From NCBI GenBank assembly GCA_023432075.1, contig JAEYVD010000287.1:1-9303 (forward strand): 9,303 nucleotides of DNA. The letters are read 5' to 3'. Numbering within the stretch: the stretch's first letter is position 1; each line of letters opens with the position of its first letter. The translations under genes were made by a program, and so were the position numbers. The notes beneath the pieces were generated by a model, which was not told the DNA's origin, did no database searches, and was given only the letters and a program-made list of their open reading frames with translations. This stretch comes from Pseudomonadota bacterium (lineage in GTDB: Bacteria; Pseudomonadota; Gammaproteobacteria; Burkholderiales; Burkholderiaceae_B). Shown here piece after piece: positions 1 through 6,189 of the stretch.

Positions 1-1134
1 CTGAATTGCTGATTGCCGTTGGGGCAACATATCTGCTGTCCCAGGGGTTGCGTAAATCCGTTGAAGCCGTGGATGCCTCCTTGGGAGCCAAACACGAGGA
101 AGCCGTGCTGGCGGTGTATTCGGCGTCGATCGGGGTGTTGGGGGGAAGTATTGAGGTAGTGGGACTGACGATGAAGGGCAGCGCCGAACACGCGCGGAAA
201 GTGCTTCTCGTTCCTGCAACGGGGGGCGGCCATCAGCCTGGTTGCAGACGCCGGTAGAGCACTGGCACGGTTTGGTGGAATCCTCGGCGCTATTTCTGGA
301 TTTGTTGACGCTATTGCATCCTTCAGGGCTGCAGGACGTGCGGCGGCTGCGAGCGGGATTTCGGCTCAAACCTGGTATTTCAGATCGTCTGCCTTTTACG
401 CCGGGGGGGCATTATTCATGACATATGCGCTTTACTTTAAATCGACGGCCATCTTGAGCGCAAATTGGATCCTCGGGCCCGTCGGCTGGGCGATTCTTGC
501 GGGGGTGGTGGCGTATGCATTTTGGAAATTCGGAGAAGAAGCCGAGTCGTCTCCTCTGGAGCGTTGGAGTTACTACAGTTACTTTGGAATGGCTAAGGAC
601 CACAAGTTTTCCGATGCAAATTCGGCAGTGGCCGCATTAAACGCTGCCGTCATTGGCGTGGACGTATATCTGGCTTTTGACTCGGACGTGCGTGTATCGC
701 ACTACGAGGGAATGGCGGCTGCTATGGGGGGAATGGAGGCGGGACTCGCAGTTATTCCACGACTCAAGTATCAGATTGTGATTCCCAGATACGACGCCTC
801 CCGTGCGGCTTATAAGTGGCAACTTATCGTAAATCGCTACTCCGGTGAGCAAGTTCTCGCCTCAGGAGTGCATCCGGACGATGGTCCTAAACCAGACCAG
901 CCGCGCACGCGGTTAAAACGATTGGACTACCTCCCCGATAGCACCAATCCAACCATTGCGGAGAGGGTGGTTACGGCAGCAGAGGGAGACCAAACCAACT
1001 TTCTAGTCGTCCACGGAAACATCGACTTGTCTATAGCGAACGATATTGATACGGCAAGAGTGCGCGTTGAGTATCTACCGAACGCCCACGACGCCGAGAT
1101 GATGGCGCGGACGGAATTGGTGGAAGTTAAATAA
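1..1134 (+). pseudogene. T6SS effector of VasX/BTH_I2691-like type, 3' portion, frame-disrupted
   Basis: This is the C-terminal part of a large protein whose start lies left of the window. The first segment reads in frame from position 3 to a stop at 255-257. The rest reads one base over, is open from 175, and ends at TAA 1132-1134. Joined, it gives several hydrophobic helices: around LLIAVGATYLL, around AVYSASIGVLGGSIEVVGL, around AFYAGGALFMTYALYF (about 397-444) and around ILGPVGWAILAGVVAYAFW (about 469-525). A soluble tail of about 200 residues follows. An ATG at 418 falls inside a membrane helix and lacks a convincing ribosome binding site, so it is unlikely to be a true start. The helix layout, the LGPVGW and LERWSYYSYFGM stretches and the following small membrane gene resemble the VasX/BTH_I2691 group, which is known to act on target-cell membranes. 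Family assignment is from memory of the pattern. It could be a real pseudogene or a base error. Confidence 0.66.
175..257 (+). other. Frameshift interval within the effector gene
   Basis: The upstream reading frame stays open until TAG at 255-257. The downstream frame is open only from 175, since TGA closes it at 172-174. The change of frame must therefore lie between these points. The likeliest spot is the run of six G at 221-226: removing one G joins the frames as VPATG-AAISLVADAGR with no stop. A homopolymer slip fits either a sequencing or assembly error or a genuine inactivating mutation; the sequence alone cannot decide. Programmed frameshifting is less likely because no slippery heptamer or clear downstream structure was found. 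Confidence 0.7.
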
Positions 1135-1919
1135 TGAGCGCTAGCAAACCGCTGTTGGATAAACCGACTACGGGATGGCGCGCCGATCTGCCCACCCCAG
1201 ACTGCCCTCCAAATGAACGCATGCCCCCTGTTGGTATGCCACCCAATTTCGTTAGCGATATCTGTCTAGAGCTGCATACTTCACGTCTGTTGAATCGCAC
1301 CGTTGTAGTTCTTTCCGCGCTTGGCGTGTTTCCATGTTCGATCGCTTTGATCATGACGTTGAGCATGAGAGAACTCAAAACAGATCCATTTTGGTTTTTC
1401 CTGACGTTAGTCCTCGCGATTGGCATGTTGATCGGTGGTGTTGGAATGCTTCGAACGGGCATTCTGCACCCGCGAGACGAGCCCATTCGATTCAATCGCA
1501 AGCGCGGCAAGATCTACGTTTATCGGTTCCACAGCGGCGGACCCATTAGTCGACAAGGCTGGGGTGTTCGCCCGGTGGCATTCGACTGGAAAGACCTCCG
1601 AGCCGAAGCCTGGAGCCGCAAGGCGCCGAGTCCCAGTGGTGTGCCGATCTTCGCGTGGGGCGTTGATATTGCTGTGGTGGCGCCGGGCACCCATCACGTC
1701 ATTGACCGCTTCCAACTAGCCGGCAGCAATGCCAACGGCGAACACATGTGGGCCATGGCGCGCGCGTTCATGAACCAGGGGCCGGAGGCGTTACCCCAGT
1801 ACCCAAACCCGCCTCGTGACTGGAACAACGACGTGCCCCCCTATCACTTAGCCCTGCGTCTTGCGCCCAAAGTCCAATGGCCGGCTGATATCGATCTCGA
1901 GTCGCGCACCGCGCCTTGA
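1134..1919 (+). CDS. Two-helix membrane protein, DUF6708-like; probable T6SS immunity protein
   Basis: A 261-residue protein. Its ATG shares one base with the stop of the effector gene (taATG), so translation of the two is probably coupled. The N-terminal about 50 residues are proline-rich and lack a signal peptide. Two hydrophobic helices follow at about 55-76 and 86-108. A charged, likely cytoplasmic domain comes next, beginning with an RFNRKRGKIYVYR strand at 119-131 and a FDWKDLRAEAW segment at 150-160. This helix pair followed by an RFNR..GK.Y and DW..L..E pattern matches my memory of DUF6708 proteins found next to BTH_I2691-type effectors. By analogy with TsiV2, the immunity partner of VasX, it would sit in the inner membrane and neutralise a membrane-acting toxin. 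That role is inferred from position and topology. An alternative is an accessory or loading protein. Confidence 0.72.
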   Translation: MSASKPLLDKPTTGWRADLPTPDCPPNERMPPVGMPPNFVSDICLELHTSRLLNRTVVVLSALGVFPCSIALIMTLSMRELKTDPFWFFLTLVLAIGMLIGGVGMLRTGILHPRDEPIRFNRKRGKIYVYRFHSGGPISRQGWGVRPVAFDWKDLRAEAWSRKAPSPSGVPIFAWGVDIAVVAPGTHHVIDRFQLAGSNANGEHMWAMARAFMNQGPEALPQYPNPPRDWNNDVPPYHLALRLAPKVQWPADIDLESRTAP

Positions 1920-2118
1920 ATCGCTTTTGCGCGGGACAACCCGGCGGACTGCCATGAAGCGCGTCGTTCTTGGGCAGCCCCCGTTCCCTCATCCAAATGG
2001 CCTAAGACCCGCAAGGATTTTTTAGACAGACCATAAAAGTTTTTCTCTTTGCGCAGGCGAGAGTTTGCGAATATGCGCTTAAAGCTTTCTAGCCATAAGA
2101 ACGCAACGGGAGACAACC
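1920..2118. other. Intergenic region between immunity-like gene and Bug receptor
   Basis: About 200 bases without a supported gene. It marks the change from the lower-GC effector block to the higher-GC metabolic block. There is a run of six T at 2018-2023, but I could not find a convincing stem before it, so no terminator is called. An AAAGCTTT palindrome lies at 2081-2088. I found no good pair of -35 and -10 boxes; TTGCGC at 2049 with TATGCG at 2072 is spaced 17 but weak. A ribosome binding site GGGAG at 2108-2112 serves the next gene with 6 bases of spacing. Confidence 0.5.
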
Positions 2119-3129
2119 ATGATCTGTAAGCACGCTGCGCGCAGGCGCATCAGCATTGTTGCGGCCACCTACATCGCGGCCGCCGTGTTCGCCGTCCCCG
2201 GTCTTGCATCCGCGCAGGCCGCTGACAACTATCCCAGCAAACCCATTCGCCTGATCATTCCTTATCCGCCGGGCGGGGCGACCGACGTGATCGGGCGCAT
2301 CGTGGGTCAGCGTCTGAGCGAAGAGATCGGCGGCCAGGTTGTCATTGAGAACCGGGGCGGGGCAGGCGGCAACATCGGCGCCGCCGAGGTGGCGCGCGCC
2401 CAGCCCGACGGCTACACGCTTCTCATGGGCGCCTTGACCTCGCACTCGGTCATGGCGACCCTGGAGAAAGACAGCATTGCGTACGACCTGCGTAAGGACT
2501 TCGCGCCCGCCGGGGTGGTCGGCTTCGTGCCGCTGGTGGCCGTGGTCAATCCCAAGCTGCCCATCAAGTCGCTGGACGAACTGGTGACCTACGCCAAGTC
2601 GAATCCGGGCAAGCTCAACTTCGCCTCGTCGGGCGCCGGCGCGCCGCAGCGCATGGCCATGGAACTGTTCAAGCAGATCGCGGGCGTCAACATCGTGCAC
2701 GTGGCCTATCGCGGCAGCGGCCCGGCCATGACCGACCTGGTCGGTGGGCAGGTCGAGACGATGACCGAGACGGTTCCCGCCGCGATCTCCTTCATCAAGT
2801 CGGGTCAACTGCGTCCGTTGGCCGTGCTTACGCCGCAGCGCATCTCGATGCTGCCGGACATTCCCACTGCCGAGGAGCAGGGGTTCAGCGGTTTCAACGT
2901 CAGTTCGCTCTTCGGGGTGATGGCGCCGGCCGGCACGCCGGCTCCCATCGTGGCCAAGATCAACAAGGCGCTGACCACGGCGCTGGCCAAGGACGATGCC
3001 AAGGCGCAGATGCTGCAGCAAGGTGTTTACGCGGACCCGCTTGATGTGGACGCTTCCAAGGCGCGCCTGAACGCCGAAATCGACCAATGGGCAAAGGTCA
3101 TCCGCGAAGGGGGGATCACCGCCAAGTGA
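2119..3129 (+). CDS. Bug-family tripartite tricarboxylate transporter substrate-binding protein
   Basis: A 336-residue periplasmic solute receptor. Members of this family (Bug/TctC) bind small organic acids, amino acids or related compounds and may deliver them to TctA/TctB membrane subunits, which are not present here. A basic, then hydrophobic N-terminus ends in an ASA-QA signal peptidase I site near residue 32. Family hallmarks are in order: RLIIPYPPGGATD at 44-56, VIENRGGAGGNIGA at 75-88, PDGYTLL at 96-102, HVAYRGSGPAMTDLVGGQV at 194-212 and MLPDIPTAEEQG at 244-255. The length is normal and nothing key is missing. The start is set by GGGAG six bases before ATG. It points towards the amidohydrolase operon across a hairpin, and such orphan receptors commonly sit beside the catabolic genes for their ligand. 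The ligand is unknown. Confidence 0.95.
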   Translation: MICKHAARRRISIVAATYIAAAVFAVPGLASAQAADNYPSKPIRLIIPYPPGGATDVIGRIVGQRLSEEIGGQVVIENRGGAGGNIGAAEVARAQPDGYTLLMGALTSHSVMATLEKDSIAYDLRKDFAPAGVVGFVPLVAVVNPKLPIKSLDELVTYAKSNPGKLNFASSGAGAPQRMAMELFKQIAGVNIVHVAYRGSGPAMTDLVGGQVETMTETVPAAISFIKSGQLRPLAVLTPQRISMLPDIPTAEEQGFSGFNVSSLFGVMAPAGTPAPIVAKINKALTTALAKDDAKAQMLQQGVYADPLDVDASKARLNAEIDQWAKVIREGGITAK

Positions 3130-3148
3130 CGGTTCAGGCGAATCGCTT

Positions 3149-3176
3149 GCGGCCGAGGGGGTGACGCCTCGGCCGC
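3149..3176. terminator. Perfect 10-bp hairpin between convergent genes
   Basis: GCGGCCGAGG at 3149-3158 pairs fully with CCTCGGCCGC at 3167-3176 across an 8-base loop. It lies 19 bases after the Bug stop and 11 bases from the amidohydrolase stop, which is where a two-way terminator for converging transcripts would be. There is no T tract on either side, so it may act with Rho or simply protect the 3' ends. Confidence 0.7.
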
Positions 3177-3187
3177 GTGGTGCATCC

Positions 3188-5095
3188 CTAGACTGCCCAG
3201 CAGGCGCAGCCCAGGGCGCCCCAGAACCCTTTCAGGTTGGAGACGGGCAGTTTGCTGGCCCAGGCGCCGGCGTGCTGGTGGCCGTGGACGTTGCAGTCGT
3301 TGGCGCAGGCGCAGGCGGCCGCGGCCTCGCGCAAGGTGGCCTGCAGCGGCTTGCCTTCGCTGTCGCCCCAGGCGCCGTAGCCGCCGAACAGACGTGTGGG
3401 CGACCAGTCGGGCATGGCGGGCGGCGGGGCGGCTTCGTCATGCGCCGAGAACTCGCCCGCACCCCAGACCACTTTGCCGCCCACAACGGTGAGCAGGCTG
3501 CTCGTGTCCGCGATATCGGACTCGGGGCACGAGAAGAAGTCGCGATCCGGCACGACCAGGTCGGCCAGCTGGCCGACGGCGATGCGGCCCTTTTTGCCTT
3601 GCTCGTTGGAGAACCAGGTGACGTTCTCGGTCCACATGCGCAGGGCGGCATCGCGGTCCAGGCAGTTGCGCTGCGGCGTCAGGCGCAGGCCGCCCACCGT
3701 CTTTCCGGTGATGAGCCACGACAGCGATACCCACGGGTTGTAGGAAGCCACGCGGGTGGCGTCGGTGCCGGCCGACACGTTGACGCCTTTGTCGAGCATG
3801 CGCTTGACGGGGGGCGTCGCCTCAGCGGCGCCCGGCCCGTAGCGTTCGACGAAGTATTCGCCTTGGTAGGCCATGCGATGCTGCACGGCCACGCCGCCGC
3901 CCAAGGCGGCGATGCGGTCAATGGAGCGTTCTGAGATGGTCTCGGCGTGATCGAAGAACCAGTTCAGCCCGGCGAGCGGCACGTCCTTGTTCACGCGCTC
4001 GAACACGTCCAGCGACCGCGAGATGTTCTCGTCGTAGGTGGCGTGCATACGCCACGGCCAGCGGTTCTGCGCCAGGATGCGCACCACTTCCTCAAGTTCG
4101 CCCTCCATCTCCGGTCCCATTTCGGGGCGCGGTTGGCGGAAGTCTTCGAAGTCGGCGGCGGAAAACACCAGCATTTCGCCCGCGCCGTTGTGGCGGAAAT
4201 AATCGGTGCCTTGCTTGTACTGCGAAATGGCCGTCCAGTTCAGGAAGTCTTCCTTTTCCTGCTTGGGCTTTTGCGTGAACAGGTTGTAGGCCAGGCGGAT
4301 CGTCAGTTGGCCGGCGTCGGCCAGTTGCTGGATGACCTGGTAGTCCTCGGGGTAGTTCTGAAAGCCCCCGCCGGCATCGATGGCGCCCGTGACGCCCAGG
4401 CGGTTCAGCTCGCGCATGAAGTGGCGGGTGGAATTGACCTGGTACTCGAACGGCAGCTTGGGCCCTTTGGCCAGCGTGGCGTACAGGATCGATGCGTTGG
4501 GCTTGGCGAGCAGCAGGCCGGTCGGGTTGCCCGCGGAATCGCGCACGATCTCACCGCCGGGGGGCGCCGGGGTGTTCTTGTCGTAGCCGACGGCGCGCAG
4601 GGCCGCGGCGTTCAGCAGCGCCCGATCGTACAGGTGCAGGATGAACACCGGCGTATCGGGCGCCACGGCGTTCAGCTCTTCGATGGTGGGCAGGCGTTTT
4701 TCCGCAAATTGGTGTTCGGTAAAGCCGCCGACCACGCGCACCCACTGCGGCGCGGGCGTGATGGCCACCTGGCGGCGCAGCATGGCCATGGCGTCGGCCA
4801 GGCTGGTCACGCCGTCCCAGCGCAGTTCCATGTTGTAGTTCAGGCCGCCACGGATGATGTGCAGGTGGTTGTCGATCAGTCCGGGCAGCACGCCGCGTCC
4901 GCCCAGCGCGATGACGCGGGTGGCTGGGCCTGCCAGCGGCAGGATGTCGCCGGCGGCGCCCACGCGCGTGAACCGGCCGTCCTTGATGGCGACCGCGTCG
5001 GCGGTAGGATTGGCGGGGTCCAGGGTGGTGAACCGGCCCTGATGCAGGATGAGGTCGGGGGCGCCTTGGCGCGCGGGATCCAGGGTATCAGCCAT
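3188..5095 (-). CDS. Amidohydrolase family 3 protein (YtcJ-like) with Cys/His-rich tail
   Basis: A 635-residue metal-dependent hydrolase of the amidohydrolase superfamily; YtcJ/AmdA relatives cleave amide or related bonds. The N-terminal strand region (DLILHQGRFTTLDP) leads to PGLIDNHLHI, with the metal-binding HxH at H77/H79. Other likely metal or catalytic residues are H351 in RMHATYDE, H383 in FFDHAETI and D445 in SAGTDATR. GRIAVGQLADLVVPDRDFF (504-521) is the usual return to the beta-sandwich. No signal peptide is seen, so it is probably cytoplasmic. After the normal end of the fold comes a tail with C596, C598, C601, H604, H606 and H608, possibly a metal site, then two more Cys at 630 and 632. 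The ATG at 5095 is chosen over a GTG at 5110 because GGAG lies 9 bases before it. It is last in the three-gene operon and overlaps XapX by 8 bases. The substrate is unknown. Confidence 0.9.
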   Translation of the reverse strand: MADTLDPARQGAPDLILHQGRFTTLDPANPTADAVAIKDGRFTRVGAAGDILPLAGPATRVIALGGRGVLPGLIDNHLHIIRGGLNYNMELRWDGVTSLADAMAMLRRQVAITPAPQWVRVVGGFTEHQFAEKRLPTIEELNAVAPDTPVFILHLYDRALLNAAALRAVGYDKNTPAPPGGEIVRDSAGNPTGLLLAKPNASILYATLAKGPKLPFEYQVNSTRHFMRELNRLGVTGAIDAGGGFQNYPEDYQVIQQLADAGQLTIRLAYNLFTQKPKQEKEDFLNWTAISQYKQGTDYFRHNGAGEMLVFSAADFEDFRQPRPEMGPEMEGELEEVVRILAQNRWPWRMHATYDENISRSLDVFERVNKDVPLAGLNWFFDHAETISERSIDRIAALGGGVAVQHRMAYQGEYFVERYGPGAAEATPPVKRMLDKGVNVSAGTDATRVASYNPWVSLSWLITGKTVGGLRLTPQRNCLDRDAALRMWTENVTWFSNEQGKKGRIAVGQLADLVVPDRDFFSCPESDIADTSSLLTVVGGKVVWGAGEFSAHDEAAPPPAMPDWSPTRLFGGYGAWGDSEGKPLQATLREAAAACACANDCNVHGHQHAGAWASKLPVSNLKGFWGALGCACWAV

Positions 5096-5387
5096 TGCGC
5101 TTGTCTCCACATGCGTCGGCGGGTTGGCGGGAAGCGTCGGCGGAAGGCTTGGGGCAGCTTGGCAGTTCGCCGAACATATGCGGTTTTACCTGTTCATGAA
5201 TGAACGAAGTGCGGGTGGGCTCGTCCGCAAGCAAGCGTTTGACCAGCGGGGGGATCTGTTCCCCCGCCAGGATGCCTAGCAGGCCCACCAGGGCGATCAC
5301 GGGCGGCGCGGGCGAGCGCACATTGAACAGGGCATAGATGATACCGACCAGCAGGCCGAGTCCCAGCGAAACAAGGTAGACCTTCAT
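5088..5387 (-). CDS. XapX-domain (DUF1427) small membrane protein
   Basis: A 99-residue protein. The N-terminal half is a clear XapX/DUF1427 domain with two membrane helices, about 3-21 (VYLVSLGLGLLVGIIYALF) and 29-42 (PVIALVGLLGILAG). They are joined by the conserved NVRSPAPP loop, and the second is followed by EQ. The family has no established biochemical role; it recurs beside catabolic and transport genes in proteobacteria. The C-terminal about 50 residues are soluble: FIHEQVKPHMFGELP at 62-76, then a low-complexity Ser/Pro/Asp tail with two Cys. The start at 5387 is supported by AGGAG just upstream; an extension further upstream in the same frame is not needed. It lies 13 bases after the cysteine hydrolase stop. 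Its last 8 bases (ATGGCTGA) contain the amidohydrolase start, so the two are probably coupled in translation. Confidence 0.88.
   Translation of the reverse strand: MKVYLVSLGLGLLVGIIYALFNVRSPAPPVIALVGLLGILAGEQIPPLVKRLLADEPTRTSFIHEQVKPHMFGELPSCPKPSADASRQPADACGDKRNG
5105..5108 (-). promoter_or_regulatory. Ribosome binding site deciding the amidohydrolase start
   Basis: GGAG on the minus strand lies 9 bases ahead of the ATG at 5095 and inside the XapX coding sequence. A GTG in the same frame at 5110 would leave this site within the gene and has no comparable site of its own, so the ATG is preferred. Confidence 0.65.
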
Positions 5388-5400
5388 GGGTGAGCTCCTG

Positions 5401-6054
5401 TCAGCCTTCGTGGGCGTTGAACATGGACTTGGCGTAGATGATGCCCAGGCCATAGGCGCCGCCGAATTTTCTGGCGATGCCGGTCGTCATGTCGTAAGTA
5501 TCGATGCGCGCCCAGTCGCGCTGCATTTCCAGCAGGTACTGCAGTGCCGTGATGGGCTGGCCGCCTGCCTGAACGATACGCTCAATGGCGCGGTTGTGGG
5601 CTTCGTCCGACACGTCGCCGCAGGCATCGGTGATGACGTAGACCTGGAAGCCCTGGTCCAGCGCGGACAGGGCCGGGCCGACGATGCAGACGCTGGTCCA
5701 CAGGCCGGCCAGCACGATGCGCTTCTTGCCGATCTCATTGACCTGCTTGATGACGGCGGCGTCCTCCCAGGTGTTCATGGACGTGCGGTCCAGCAGCGGC
5801 TGGCCAGGAAACGGGGTGGTGACTTCCTCGAACATGGGGCCCGAAAAGCCCTTTTCGGCAACGGTCGTCAGAATGGCGGACACGCCAAAGCCGGCGGCGG
5901 CATGGGCCACCAGCGCGGCGTTGCTGCGCAGCGTGACGGCATCGATAGAATGGGTGGCAAACGCCATCTGCGGCTGGAAGTCGATCATGATGAGCGTGTG
6001 ATCGTGCGGGGACAGCAGCTTGGCGCCGGGCGTGGGGGTCGCATTGATGGGCAT
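5401..6054 (-). CDS. Isochorismatase-family cysteine hydrolase, YcaC-like
   Basis: A 217-residue cytoplasmic hydrolase. The isochorismatase superfamily uses an Asp, a basic residue and a nucleophilic Cys to cleave amides, imides or vinyl ethers. Here these are D25 in LIMIDFQPQM and C123 in LAGLWTSVCIVGPAL; R90 in PGQPLLDRTSMNTWED occupies the position of the basic residue in YcaC-type members. The segments TTVAEKGFSGP and FPGQPLLDRTSMN and the C-terminal ITALQYLLEMQRDWAR are typical of the YcaC branch. That branch forms large oligomers and has no firmly known substrate. The ATG at 6054 is preceded by AAGGAG with 6 bases of spacing. It is the first gene of the minus-strand operon with XapX and the amidohydrolase, so it may act on a product or precursor of the amidohydrolase. 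The same frame stays open far upstream, but only opposite the divergent gene. Confidence 0.92.
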   Translation of the reverse strand: MPINATPTPGAKLLSPHDHTLIMIDFQPQMAFATHSIDAVTLRSNAALVAHAAAGFGVSAILTTVAEKGFSGPMFEEVTTPFPGQPLLDRTSMNTWEDAAVIKQVNEIGKKRIVLAGLWTSVCIVGPALSALDQGFQVYVITDACGDVSDEAHNRAIERIVQAGGQPITALQYLLEMQRDWARIDTYDMTTGIARKFGGAYGLGIIYAKSMFNAHEG

Positions 6055-6189
6055 GGATGACTCCTTCGGTTGCCATAATGAGGGACCCGCGCAATGTGCC
6101 AGCCGGCCGGCCTGCCGTATTGAACGATAGTCCGCCGGTTTGAAGATTGTGATTGCGGCGCCATCGCCGCCCTGACTTCGGAGAACCCC
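6055..6189. promoter_or_regulatory. Divergent promoter region between the operon and the alpha/beta hydrolase
   Basis: These 135 bases separate two divergent starts and must carry both promoters. On the minus strand CATTAT (6080 to 6075) is a fair -10 box whose start point would leave a leader of about 14 bases just covering the AAGGAG site; its -35 is poor. On the plus strand TTGAAC at 6120-6125 with GAAGAT at 6142-6147 is a weak pair spaced 16. GC-rich symmetric stretches are seen: GGCCGGCC near 6103-6110 and GCGGCG-CCAT-CGCCGC at 6155-6170, the second just before the hydrolase ribosome binding site. No regulator gene is adjacent. The box assignments are tentative. Confidence 0.4.

Noticed and set aside
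418..1134. A free-standing 238-residue protein starting at ATG 418
   Set aside because: The frame is open well upstream with membrane-helix-like sequence, the ATG falls inside a helix, and no clear ribosome binding site is present; it is better read as the 3' part of the effector.
2018..2023. Run of six T as an intrinsic terminator for the effector-immunity pair
   Set aside because: No stable stem could be found immediately before it.
2089..3087. A 332-codon open frame on the minus strand opposite the Bug gene
   Set aside because: Arg/His/Gly-rich shadow translation with no recognisable motif; the plus-strand Bug protein is complete with signal peptide and family hallmarks.
3947..5203. A 418-codon open frame on the plus strand opposite the amidohydrolase
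   Set aside because: It mirrors codon periodicity of the high-GC amidohydrolase; its translation is Gln/His/Arg/Gly/Val-rich with no domain, and the opposite strand has full family motifs.
6090..6101. Minus-strand TGGCAC followed by TTGC as a sigma-54 promoter
   Set aside because: The two blocks are separated by one base, not the five needed for -24/-12 spacing.
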